Assembly (NCBI GenBank): GCA_023229685.1
Contig: JALNYT010000006.1
Location: forward strand, 124,001-188,000
Direction of reading: 5' to 3'
DNA: 64,000 nt
DNA from: Sulfuritalea sp.
GTDB lineage: Bacteria; Pseudomonadota; Gammaproteobacteria; Burkholderiales; Rhodocyclaceae
Below the pieces are notes generated by a model that was not told the DNA's origin, made no database searches, and saw only the letters and a program-made list of their open reading frames with translations. Position 1 is the first letter of the stretch; each line of letters begins with the position of its first letter. The translations under genes were made by a program, and so were the position numbers. Below are positions 16,250 to 24,200 of the stretch, piece after piece.

Positions 16250-16446
16250 GCTGCACCGCCTTCTACGTTGTCGGCGATGAGATTCAGCAACACTTCCATG
16301 CCATAGGCTTCTTCATCATTCAGTGGTGTCTCGCGCGGCTGGCCACAAGCGGCGGCAAGGAAGCGAAGTGCGGCGACACTATCGGCGGTGTTGATGGGTG
16401 CGCCCTCGGGCGCCCCGGAGCTACGGGTAGAATTGGCTTTAGCCAT
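16246..16446 (-). CDS. Small hypothetical phage protein
   Basis: A 66-residue protein. The start at 16446 is favoured over longer frames by AAGGAG seven bases upstream. The first 22 residues are Ser-, Ala- and Gly-rich and probably disordered; the rest forms two helices (SVAALRFLAAACGQ; NDEEAYGMEVLLNLIADNVE). No motif recognised. Coupled by overlap to the gene that follows. Confidence 0.65.
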   Translation of the reverse strand: MAKANSTRSSGAPEGAPINTADSVAALRFLAAACGQPRETPLNDEEAYGMEVLLNLIADNVEGGAA

Positions 16447-16547
16447 GGTGCATCTCCTTATCAGGTGCTTCGTGGTCAGGCGGGTTTGGTGTTCGTAGCA
16501 CCTTGCCCGCCGCTTTGCCTGAATCCGCCAGGCTGCGGTATTGCCGA

Positions 16548-17081
16548 TTACTCTGCTTTGCTCGAAGCCCCCAACTGTTGGACGATCCACGAATTCACGG
16601 ACATGTCGACAGCCCTGGCTTTACGCTCGATCTGCGCTTTCAGGGCCACCGTAAGCCGCACGGTAATTGCCACCTCCTCTTCTCCAGCCTCTGGAGGAAG
16701 TTCGCCAAGGTGGCGTGAGTAGTCGTCAGTAAGGCGAGCTCCTTTCTTTTCCGCCCACATTGTGGCGTGCTCAAGAGTGAGAGGGGTAACGCGCTCCGGT
16801 CCCTTTCGCCAGCCTCCTTGGGGTCCAAAGGCCTGCCTTGCTACAACGCGTCCGGCAATTTTTTCCGCAGTAGAAAGCGGACGATCGTAAGACTGATCGA
16901 ATTCAGCGTTGGTCCATTCGAAGAATGCGCCGCGGCGATTGACATACAAGACCGACTTGAGCGACTCCTTGTCGTAGCCGGTTTGCTCAAGGATCGCCAA
17001 CGAAGTGGCCGTATCCGTGTCGTAGGTCTTCCCGTTGAAGATTGCTTTCATTGCTGGCCGCTCCAGTGTTGATTGCATCAT
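16548..17081 (-). CDS. Phage regulator-like protein with C-terminal ribbon-helix-helix domain
   Basis: A 177-residue protein, first of the leftward operon. The N-terminal part (MKAIFNGKTYDTDTATSLAI) is a compact fold seen in small phage or plasmid proteins. The C-terminal residues about 137-172 (AITVRLTVALKAQIERKARA, then VDMSVNSWIVQQL) match the Arc/HicB-type ribbon-helix-helix: a beta strand of alternating residues, then two helices with Asn-Ser-Trp. AGAGGT precedes the ATG. Because nested palindromes overlie its own promoter (17103-17168), autorepression is likely. The exact family is not certain. Confidence 0.7.
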   Translation of the reverse strand: MMQSTLERPAMKAIFNGKTYDTDTATSLAILEQTGYDKESLKSVLYVNRRGAFFEWTNAEFDQSYDRPLSTAEKIAGRVVARQAFGPQGGWRKGPERVTPLTLEHATMWAEKKGARLTDDYSRHLGELPPEAGEEEVAITVRLTVALKAQIERKARAVDMSVNSWIVQQLGASSKAE

Positions 17082-17102
17082 GATATTACCTCTTTCTGTT
17101 GG

Positions 17103-17168
17103 TTGCCATCAAAGTAGATGGTGATTGCATTCTAGGCTTAATTGCAATCGTGTCAAGTTTGATGGCAA
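17103..17168 (-). promoter_or_regulatory. Strong sigma70-type promoter inside nested inverted repeats
   Basis: On the minus strand TTGACA (17151-17156) and TAGAAT (17129-17134) are separated by 16 bases, near-consensus -35 and -10 elements driving the leftward phage operon. They lie within two nested palindromes: outer arms TTGCCATCAAA (17103-17113) and TTTGATGGCAA (17158-17168), a perfect 11-base pair; inner arms GATTGCA (17123-17129) and TGCAATC (17143-17149). The layout is that of an autoregulatory operator; the ribbon-helix-helix protein encoded downstream is the natural candidate repressor. Confidence 0.75.
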
Positions 17169-17496
17169 ATATCTTTTGAGGTCGTATTGACGTGGCTGTT
17201 CTGGCTGGCCCAGATCTGGGTAGCAAGCTCATGATCGTGGTAAGAAACGTGGTAACTGCCGCTAGGAGAAATAGCTTTTACCAGTATTGACAAGGCTTTC
17301 AGGCCTTAATGTGACAGACACCCCACCACCGACATGGCGAACACGCCCCTTCCGGGGCGTTTTGTTTTTTTAGCCACCAACCGGCCACCACAAGAGCACG
17401 GTATTTGCCGTCCCGCCAGCGCCGACTATTGGCTCGCGGTATCTTCAGCCGTCCGATTGTGAACACCGCTGTGCGGGCGGGTCTGGCTCGGCCCGG
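17169..17496. other. Non-coding junction between prophage and chromosome
   Basis: About 330 bases without a credible gene. AT-rich phage leader sequence gives way to chromosomal sequence somewhere here. The stretch around 17285-17325 (short inverted repeat AAGGCTTTCAGGCCTT, 17291-17306) may mark the attachment site, but no tRNA or known integration target can be recognised. A strong terminator follows at 17343. Confidence 0.4.
17343..17371 (+). terminator. Rho-independent terminator
   Basis: ACGCCCC (17343-17349) and GGGGCGT (17354-17360) form a 7-pair GC-rich stem with a TTCC loop, followed by TTTGTTTTTTT. It reads on the plus strand and could end a gene lying left of the prophage insertion or insulate the phage region. 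Confidence 0.85.
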
Positions 17497-17961
17497 CTAA
17501 GGCTGCTGGCCCTGTCGCAGACGGGCACGCAACAGGCGATTGCGATATTGCAGTTCGCGCGCCAGTTGAACGGCGATCATATATTCGAGGCGCCGCGCCA
17601 GCGCCGGGGCCGCGGCAAAAAGCCACTGGTAACCCTCCCGGTTCAGGCTGGCAACGCCAACCGCGCTGCTAGCAGTGGCCGTGGCGGTGGCCGGCAGATT
17701 GTCCACCAGCCCGAGCAGACCGAACAGTTCGCCGCCACGCACCTCCGCGGCATCGACCACGGTGCCGGCATCGTCGTGGCGCGTCACGCGCACGCCGCCG
17801 TCGAGCAATACGTGCATGACCGGGTGCGATTCGCCTTGGGTAAAGAAGTCGTAGCCGGCGATATGCGGCTCATAGTGGAGTACCTGCAGCAGGGCTTCAA
17901 TATCCTGCGCCGGCAGATCTTCGAAGGCGGGTAGCGTGGCAATGAACTGGCGGAATTCCAT
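17497..17961 (-). CDS. Degenerate cyclic-nucleotide-binding-domain protein
   Basis: A 154-residue single-domain protein of the Crp/Fnr cNMP-binding beta-barrel fold: FEDLPAQDIEALLQVLHYEP, then MHVLLDGGVRVTRHD, then GGELFGLLGLVDNLPATATA. The phosphate-binding cassette normally has Phe-Gly-Glu and a downstream Arg; here neither the Glu nor the Arg is present, so cAMP/cGMP binding is doubtful. There is no helix-turn-helix or enzymatic output domain. It starts one base after the companion gene and is co-transcribed with it. Confidence 0.8.
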   Translation of the reverse strand: MEFRQFIATLPAFEDLPAQDIEALLQVLHYEPHIAGYDFFTQGESHPVMHVLLDGGVRVTRHDDAGTVVDAAEVRGGELFGLLGLVDNLPATATATASSAVGVASLNREGYQWLFAAAPALARRLEYMIAVQLARELQYRNRLLRARLRQGQQP

Positions 17962-17962
17962 G

Positions 17963-18484
17963 TCAGCCTCCGTTGCCGCCGAACAGCGCCCAGAGGAGGC
18001 CGTGCTTCGGGGCCGCTTCGAGCTCGGCGTTGGCGATTGGCGCCGTGCCGGCAGCCAGCGACACGCGCAGACGCTCGGCCAGCATGTCGATCAGCTCGCG
18101 CAGCAACACGCCGCTGATCACGGGGTACTGCTTCATCAGTTCCTCGAACGCCTGATGCTTGAGCCGCAGCAATTTGACCGGCGAACGGGCTATGACGGTC
18201 GAGCTGGCCAGCATTTCGCCCGACAACACCGAAACTTCGCCCAGCCACTGCCCGGGCCCGAGTTCTCCGAGTGAAATCTGGCGGCCGTTTTCTTCGACCG
18301 ATATCGACACATGGCCCTCGACCAGGAAATAAAGCGAATCGACCGGCATCCGGTCGCGAATCAGCTTGCGGTGGGCGGGAAGTTCGAGCGTCGACATGGA
18401 GCCCAGCAAGCGCTGGAGATTGTCGGGGCCGAGTTCGGCGGCGAGGTTGGGAAACTGCTTGGCGAATCCGAGGGCGGTCGTCAT
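17963..18484 (-). CDS. Cyclic-nucleotide-binding-domain protein without output domain
   Basis: A 173-residue protein with a fuller cNMP-binding domain: VDSLYFLVEGHVSISVEENG, SLGELGPGQWLGEVSVLSGE, then ASSTVIARSPVKLLRLKHQA. It keeps the Gly-Glu of the phosphate-binding cassette, but the usual Arg seems replaced in ASSTVIA. A C-terminal helix (about 120-150) and an Ala/Gly tail follow, with no DNA-binding domain. It is the first gene of a two-gene operon transcribed away from the Sel1-repeat gene. It may sense another ligand or act by protein contact. Confidence 0.8.
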   Translation of the reverse strand: MTTALGFAKQFPNLAAELGPDNLQRLLGSMSTLELPAHRKLIRDRMPVDSLYFLVEGHVSISVEENGRQISLGELGPGQWLGEVSVLSGEMLASSTVIARSPVKLLRLKHQAFEELMKQYPVISGVLLRELIDMLAERLRVSLAAGTAPIANAELEAAPKHGLLWALFGGNGG

Positions 18485-18595
18485 GGTCGCGATGCGGAAT
18501 TTGATATGGCAGACAATTTATTAGCCTCTCACACCATGACCAAGATCGCAAGCATTCTGCAACAGTTTTCTCCCATGCAGGATGAATCTGCGGTG

Positions 18596-18624
18596 TTCAG
18601 CCAATGTCGCTACATTCGTATATT
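18596..18624 (+). promoter_or_regulatory. Possible sigma70 promoter for the Sel1/TPS genes
   Basis: TTCAGC (18596-18601) and TATATT (18619-18624) with a 17-base spacer lie 32 bases before the Sel1-repeat start codon. The -35 match is weak, the -10 good. Confidence 0.35.
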
Positions 18625-18656
18625 ATGCTTGAGTTTTCAACTGATCATCCATCGCC

Positions 18657-19475
18657 ATGACAAATCGCCTGTGGTGCAGTGCCCTTCTGGTGATCGCAAT
18701 CTCCCTTGCGGGCCCGGCCTGGTCGCAGGCGAAAGTGGGCTCGGGCATCGAGGCTTTTGCCCGCGGCGACTACGATGCAGCGCGCCAAATATGGCTGCCC
18801 CTGGCCGAGCGCGGTGACAGCAACGCGCAGAACAACCTGGGTGTGCTCTACGAGCGCGGTTTGGGCGTGGACAAGGACCCGGTCAAGGCAGCAGGCTGGT
18901 ACCGTCAGGCGGCCGAACGCGGCAACGCTTCGGCACAGAACAACCTCGGGGTGTGTTACGAGCGCGGCATCGGTATCGCCCAGGACCACAAGCAGGCGGC
19001 GGAGTGGTATCGCAAGGGGGCGATGCGCGGCGACCTGAATGCACAGAACAACCTCGGCGTCCTGTACGAGCGCGGACTCGGTGTCGCCGTCAGCCTGCCG
19101 GACGCGCTTAAGCTCTATCGCGCCGCCGCCGACAAGGGACTGGCCCAGGCGCAGAACAACCTCGGCGTCATGTACGAGCGCGCTCGCGGCGTTACTCAGG
19201 ACTACAAGCTGGCGGCGCTCTGGTATCGCCGCGCTGCCGACCAGGGCCACCCTGCGGCGCAGAACAACCTCGGCGTGCTCTATGGCCTCGGCCGTGGGCT
19301 CGCGGAAGATATCGTTCAGGCCAATTTCTGGTTCACCGTGGCGGCAGCGGGAGGCAGCGCCAACGCCGCCACGAATCGCGACAGCACCGCACGCCGGCTG
19401 AACCCGGCCCAGCGCGACCAGGTGGACAAGCTGCTTGCCGACTGGCAGGCACGTCAATCCGGCCGTCGGCCCTGA
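18657..19475 (+). CDS. Secreted Sel1-like (tetratricopeptide-type) repeat protein
   Basis: A 272-residue protein with an N-terminal signal peptide (hydrophobic core then PAWSQ, cleavage about residue 24) and about six 36-residue Sel1-like repeats. The motif A-Q-N-N-L-G-V-x-Y-E-R-G, then A-x-x-W-Y-R-x-A-A, recurs almost unchanged at about residues 55-240. Sel1 repeats make a solenoid that mediates protein-protein contacts. The repeats are unusually alike, suggesting recent expansion. It ends 17 bases before the TpsB gene, so it is probably in one transcript and may assist assembly of the exoprotein in the periplasm (inference). Confidence 0.88.
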   Translation: MTNRLWCSALLVIAISLAGPAWSQAKVGSGIEAFARGDYDAARQIWLPLAERGDSNAQNNLGVLYERGLGVDKDPVKAAGWYRQAAERGNASAQNNLGVCYERGIGIAQDHKQAAEWYRKGAMRGDLNAQNNLGVLYERGLGVAVSLPDALKLYRAAADKGLAQAQNNLGVMYERARGVTQDYKLAALWYRRAADQGHPAAQNNLGVLYGLGRGLAEDIVQANFWFTVAAAGGSANAATNRDSTARRLNPAQRDQVDKLLADWQARQSGRRP

Positions 19476-19492
19476 GTTCAAGCGTCCGCGGC

Positions 19493-21124
19493 GTGTCGAT
19501 CCGACTCTCCCTGGTTCGCTCGTCCGTATTGCTGGCGTCGCTTGGGCTATTCGCAGCAGAGCCGTTACGCGCGCAGGCGCCGCCATCGCCGGGAACCCTG
19601 ATCGAAGGCGTCGATACACGTCGCCCGCCGCCACCGGGTCCGGCCGAATTCCTGTTCCAGCGTGACGCCTCGCCTTCGAGCCACGACCGCGATGGCCGGC
19701 GTTTTCTGGTCAAGGGTTTTCATTTCACCGGCAACACGGTGTTCAATGAGGCCCGCCTGCGGCGAGTGGTGGAGCGCTTCACCGATCTGCAACTCAACCT
19801 CTACGATCTGAACCGCGCCGCCGATGCGGTGAGCCGCTTCTACCGCGACCAGGGTTATCCGGTGGCCGGTGCTTTCGTCCCGGTGCAGCGCGTCGAGGAT
19901 GGGCTGGTGGCAATCCAGGTGGTCGAGGGCCGCATCGGCGCGTTGCGTTTCGACGGTGGCTGGCGCTACTCGGATGCCATGCTCGGCGCCTATCTCGAGC
20001 CGCTCACGGCCGAAAAACAAGTCACCATTGGTCAACTCGAGCGCAGTCTGCTGCTGATGAACGATCTGCCGGGACTGGAAGCGCGCGCCACGCTGGCACC
20101 CGGCAGCCGGCAAGGCGAAACCGACGCCACCATCGCCCTTGAGGAAAAACCGCTGGCTCTCACGCTTCAGATGAACAATAGCGGTCGCAAGGAAGCCGGC
20201 GCCAACCGATTCGACGTCGGCCTCGAGTTCAACAACCCGCTCGGCATTGGCGACCAACTGGTATGGCGCGGCATGAAGTCCAACGGCGACCTGATGCGCT
20301 TCAGCAAGATCGGCTACAGCGTCCCGATCGGTGCGGATGGCCTGCGCCTGAGCATGGCGAGCTCGCGGGTGCGCTACAAGGTGGCCGGTGATTTCGCCGC
20401 ACTGGGTATCGAGGGCCTGGTCAACAGCGACGAGATCGGCATCAGCTACCCGCTGCGACGCAGCCGCGTCTCGAACATCAGCCTCAGCGCCGGCATCAAG
20501 TCCACCGGCAGCGAGCAATCGGCGCTATCGACCGCAGTGTCGTCGAGCAAGTTGTCGGTGGTCAGCGTCGGGGCTGCCGGCAACTGGGTACACGAGGATT
20601 CCGCCAGCACCAGCCTCAGCACCACCTTCAGCAGCAATTTCCGCAACAACTACGGCAGCAATCCGACTGCGCTGCGCGGCAAGGTGGATATAGATTTCAC
20701 GCACCTCGCCGGCCTCACGCCACGCTGGGACGTATTCACCCGCGTGAACACCATGATCGGTGCCGGCGCGGTGCCGGATACCGAGAAGTTCAGCCTGGGC
20801 GGCCCTGACAGCGTGCGCGGCTACCAGGTGGCCGAATATCGCGGCGACAAAGGCTACTTGTTGACGGTCGAATTCCGACGCCAGATCGCACTTGGTAACA
20901 CCGGCGGCCAGGTTTCGATCTATCATGATCGTGGTGCCGTGCGTAATACCGGCTTTGCCAGCCAGGATGGACTGGCCAGTTGGGGTGTCGGCGCCAGCAT
21001 ATTTCCGCGCAAGGACAGCCTTATCCGCGCCGATATCGCCTGGCCCACCACGCTCGGCTCCCATCGCCCGGGCGATGGCAAGAGCGGCGCCCGGCTTTGG
21101 CTTTCCGCCAGTGTGAGCTTCTAG
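19493..21124 (+). CDS. TpsB outer-membrane transporter (ShlB/FhaC/HecB family)
   Basis: A 543-residue two-partner-secretion transporter that would export the adjacent TpsA exoprotein across the outer membrane. It has a signal peptide (about residues 1-27) and a proline-rich linker. POTRA domains follow (from about residue 72: VKGFHFTGNTVFNEARLRRV; then YRDQGYPVAGAFVPVQRVED and VVEGRIGALRFDGG). A beta-barrel runs from about 210 to the end, with SVRGY (about residues 439-443), the conserved L6-loop VRGY motif, and a C-terminal Phe. Length is normal. The GTG start lies shortly after the Sel1 gene. Confidence 0.93.
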   Translation: MSIRLSLVRSSVLLASLGLFAAEPLRAQAPPSPGTLIEGVDTRRPPPPGPAEFLFQRDASPSSHDRDGRRFLVKGFHFTGNTVFNEARLRRVVERFTDLQLNLYDLNRAADAVSRFYRDQGYPVAGAFVPVQRVEDGLVAIQVVEGRIGALRFDGGWRYSDAMLGAYLEPLTAEKQVTIGQLERSLLLMNDLPGLEARATLAPGSRQGETDATIALEEKPLALTLQMNNSGRKEAGANRFDVGLEFNNPLGIGDQLVWRGMKSNGDLMRFSKIGYSVPIGADGLRLSMASSRVRYKVAGDFAALGIEGLVNSDEIGISYPLRRSRVSNISLSAGIKSTGSEQSALSTAVSSSKLSVVSVGAAGNWVHEDSASTSLSTTFSSNFRNNYGSNPTALRGKVDIDFTHLAGLTPRWDVFTRVNTMIGAGAVPDTEKFSLGGPDSVRGYQVAEYRGDKGYLLTVEFRRQIALGNTGGQVSIYHDRGAVRNTGFASQDGLASWGVGASIFPRKDSLIRADIAWPTTLGSHRPGDGKSGARLWLSASVSF

Positions 21125-21139
21125 ACAGGGATCATTCAC

Positions 21140-21208
21140 ATGACCATCGTCTTTACCGGCTCCAGCAATTCGACGACACCCGTCGCGGCATGCGGAGGGC
21201 GCGGGTGA
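21140..21208 (+). CDS. Possible 22-residue leader peptide upstream of tpsA
   Basis: A short frame (starting MTIVFTGSSN, ending CGGRG) lies between tpsB and tpsA. Its TGA (21206-21208) overlaps the tpsA GTG (GTGA), which would couple translation. AGGGAT lies about 8 bases before its ATG. It may be chance; conservation is needed to decide. Confidence 0.3.
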   Translation: MTIVFTGSSNSTTPVAACGGRG

Positions 21209-24200
21209 AGGCGCACCGCACTGATGGCCGCGAGGTGGCGAAGGCGGTCGCTGCCGCGTGGCCGCGGCCGCTGAATGCGGCGCTGTTGGCGCTGCTCGGC
21301 GCCGCGCTGCCGATGGCTCATGCGCAGTTGCCCACCGGCGGCACTGTGGTCGGCGGTCAGGCGGCGATCACCCAAGCTGGCGCACAGCAGCAGATCCGCC
21401 AGACCACCGACCGCGCCATCATCGACTGGAAGAGCTTCTCCGTCGGCGCCGGCAATGCCGTCAATTTCATCCAGCCCGGCAGCGGTTCGATTGCGCTCAA
21501 CCGCGTGGTGGGCAGCGATCCGTCATCGATTCTCGGCCGCGTCAGCGCCAACGGCCAGATCTTCCTCGTCAATCCCAGGGGCATATTCTTCGGCCGCGGC
21601 GCGGTACTCGACACTGCCGGCCTGCTCGCCACCACGCTGAACATCCGCAACGAGGATTTCCTCGGCGGCAACTATCGCTTCACGCGCGACGCCAGCAGCG
21701 TCGCCGGCGCCGAAGTCGCCAACCAGGGTGTCTTGCGCGCGCGCGACGGCGGCTATGTGCTGCTCGCCGGCGACCGCGTCAGCAACCAGACCGGCGGCGT
21801 GATCGAGGCCCGCCTCGGCACCGTGGCGCTGGCGGCAGGCGGCGCGGTGACGCTCGACATCCAGGGCGACCGCCTGCTCAACTTCACGATTGACGCGGCA
21901 ACCGCCGACAGCCTCGGCGGCGCCTCCAACCTCGGCCGCATCGTCGCCGATGGCGGGCGCGTCGTGTTGAGCGCCATGGCGTCGCGCCAGGCCGCCGGCG
22001 CCGTGGTGAACAACGGCGGTGCGATCCGCGCCGCCGGCATCGAAGAGCGGGACGGCGAAATCATCCTGACCGCCGGTGGCGGCGAAGTGCAGGTGAGCGG
22101 CAGCCTGGACGTCGGCGGTCCGCGTGGCGGCCGCATCCAGGTCAGCGGCGAGCGCATCGGCTTGCTGGCCGGTGCCAGCCTCGATGCCTCGGGACAAACT
22201 GCCGGCGGCACGATACTGGTCGGCGGCAACGCCCATGGCACCAGTGCCGGCGCGCCCAATGCGACAGCGACCTACTTCGACCGCGATGCCAGCATTCGCG
22301 CCGATGCCGCGAAAGTCGGCGCTGGCGGTACGGTGGTTCTGTGGGCCGACGACACGACGCGGGCCTATGGCAGCATTTCCGCGCGAGGTGGTGCGGAGGG
22401 CGGCAATGGCGGCTTCGTCGAGGTTTCCGGCAAGCGCAACCTAAGCTTCGACGGTCAGGTGAATACCACTGCACCCAAGGGTCATGCAGGCTCACTGTTG
22501 CTTGATCCCGCGACGATCACGATCACTGATGTCAACCTTGCGCCCGGATCGGTCGATGACGTGCAACTAGACGCAGCGACGCCGCCGGTTGGCCAGGTTC
22601 TTGCTGCCGACGGCGGAGCAGTAGGCTTTTTCATCAGTCGCGGCAAGCTGGAATCGCTGAATGCCACCACCAACATCACCCTCGAGGCAACAGGCCAGAT
22701 CACCATCAATGACATGGCCTTGAATCTGATCAATCTTCAGACCGGCAGCGGCAACAGTTTCGCGCTGCGTTCCACTACGAGTGGAGGAATCGGCTTCAAT
22801 GACGCCAACGACGAAATCCGCACGGCTGGCGGTAGCATCTCTCTTCGGGCTGAAGGCACCGGCACTATTACCAACCTGGGCAAGTTGAGTTCCAACAACG
22901 GCAACATCAGCGTCTACTCAGCCGATGGAGGCCTCACGATCGGCAAAGCTATCAATGCCGGCAGCGGCGTCGTTACGCTTCAAGCGGATGAGGCGACTGC
23001 AGCAAACCAGCCACTGGCGATCAATGCTGCCGTAACCGGCAGCACAGTCAAGTTGCTGGCAGCGGACAATGTGACCCAGTTAGCGGCTGGTGTTATCACG
23101 GCTGGCGACCTGGTGGTGCGCTATGCCGCCGGTTCCAGCGCGGACAGCGTCGACCTGGCGCAGGCCGACAACCAAGTGAGCCGCTTGGCGGCGGCAGTAA
23201 CGGGCACCGCGACAACCGCCGGCAACAGCTTCGCCTTCAAGAACGCTGCCGCCACTGCCTTGCAGGTGACCACGGTGGACGGCACGGCCGGCATCAACAG
23301 CAAGGGGGGCGACATCACCCTGCGCAGCGACGCGCTGGATATCGTGCAGGCCTTGGACGCCAGCGCCGTGGCCGCAGCCAAGGTGATCCTGACGACCTCG
23401 GCCGCAGCGCGGCCAATAAATCTCGGCAGCGAGGTGAGCAACACGCTGTCGCTCACGCAGAGCGAACTGTCGCTGATCAAGACCGGCGCCACCGGCTTGC
23501 TGCGCATCGGCGATACCGCAGGCAATACGGGCGGCATCACGCTGGCGGCAAACATCAGTTCCACCGCGAACTGGAGCACGCTGTCGCTGAAGACCGGCGG
23601 CACGCTGGCGCAAACCGGTGGCGCACTGACGGTGCCCAATCTCGCCGTCGACGCGGGCAGCGGCTACAGCCTCAACAACAATGCGACCGCGGCCGGCACC
23701 GTGGCCCTCAAGGGCAGCGGCGCAATCTCCTATACCTACGGCAGCGGCAGCCTGGCCGACCTGACCGTAACTGCCATCGACGGCGTGGCGGGCGCGACAT
23801 CAGGTGGCGGCAACATCAGCCTGACGGGAATCCACAGCCTCAACCTGAATGACAACGTCAACGCCGGGGCCGGTACGATCACACTGACGGCGGCCGGCGC
23901 CGGCGTCGCCCAGGCCAGCGGAGCCTTGACCGGCAGCGGCTTGAAGCTTGTCGGCAGTGGCAGTTTCAACCTCGGTCAGACCGGTAACGCGGTGGGCACG
24001 CTGGCCGCGGCGGTCAGCGGCGGCATCACCTACACCGATGCCGGCCTGTTGACCGTCGGCACCGTCGGCGGCACCAGCGGCATTGCCAGCGGCGGCGCCA
24101 CGGTAAGCCTGACGGCCGATCGCATGGCCATCAACCAGAACATCATTACCGGCGGTGGCGGCGTCACCCTGAAGCCGCTGACGCTGACGCAAAAAATGGA

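Larger units (their letters stand above)
1..17340. mobile_element. Right-hand part of a probably cryptic prophage
   Basis: Phage functions run from the left window edge to about 17.1 kb: replication-protein tail, DnaB-type helicase, virion-like proteins, a polyvalent protein, a small terminase subunit, then leftward DUF4224 and ribbon-helix-helix genes. Ordinary chromosomal genes start at 17.5 kb. Late and early modules meet within about 35 bases (14740-14775), with no large terminase, portal, capsid, tail or integrase between or after them. This suggests an internal deletion. The left end is outside the window, so attL/attR repeats cannot be compared, and the right boundary near 17.2-17.34 kb is an estimate. 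Confidence 0.85.

Noticed and set aside
17280..17342. Attachment site or tRNA fragment at the right prophage edge
   Set aside because: No cloverleaf or tmRNA end can be folded, and the left edge is outside the window, so no direct repeat can be compared.
20980..21204. Upstream extension of the tpsA frame overlapping tpsB
   Set aside because: The extra residues are the out-of-frame reading of the tpsB end, with no signal-peptide character; GTG 21205 has a good ribosome-binding site.
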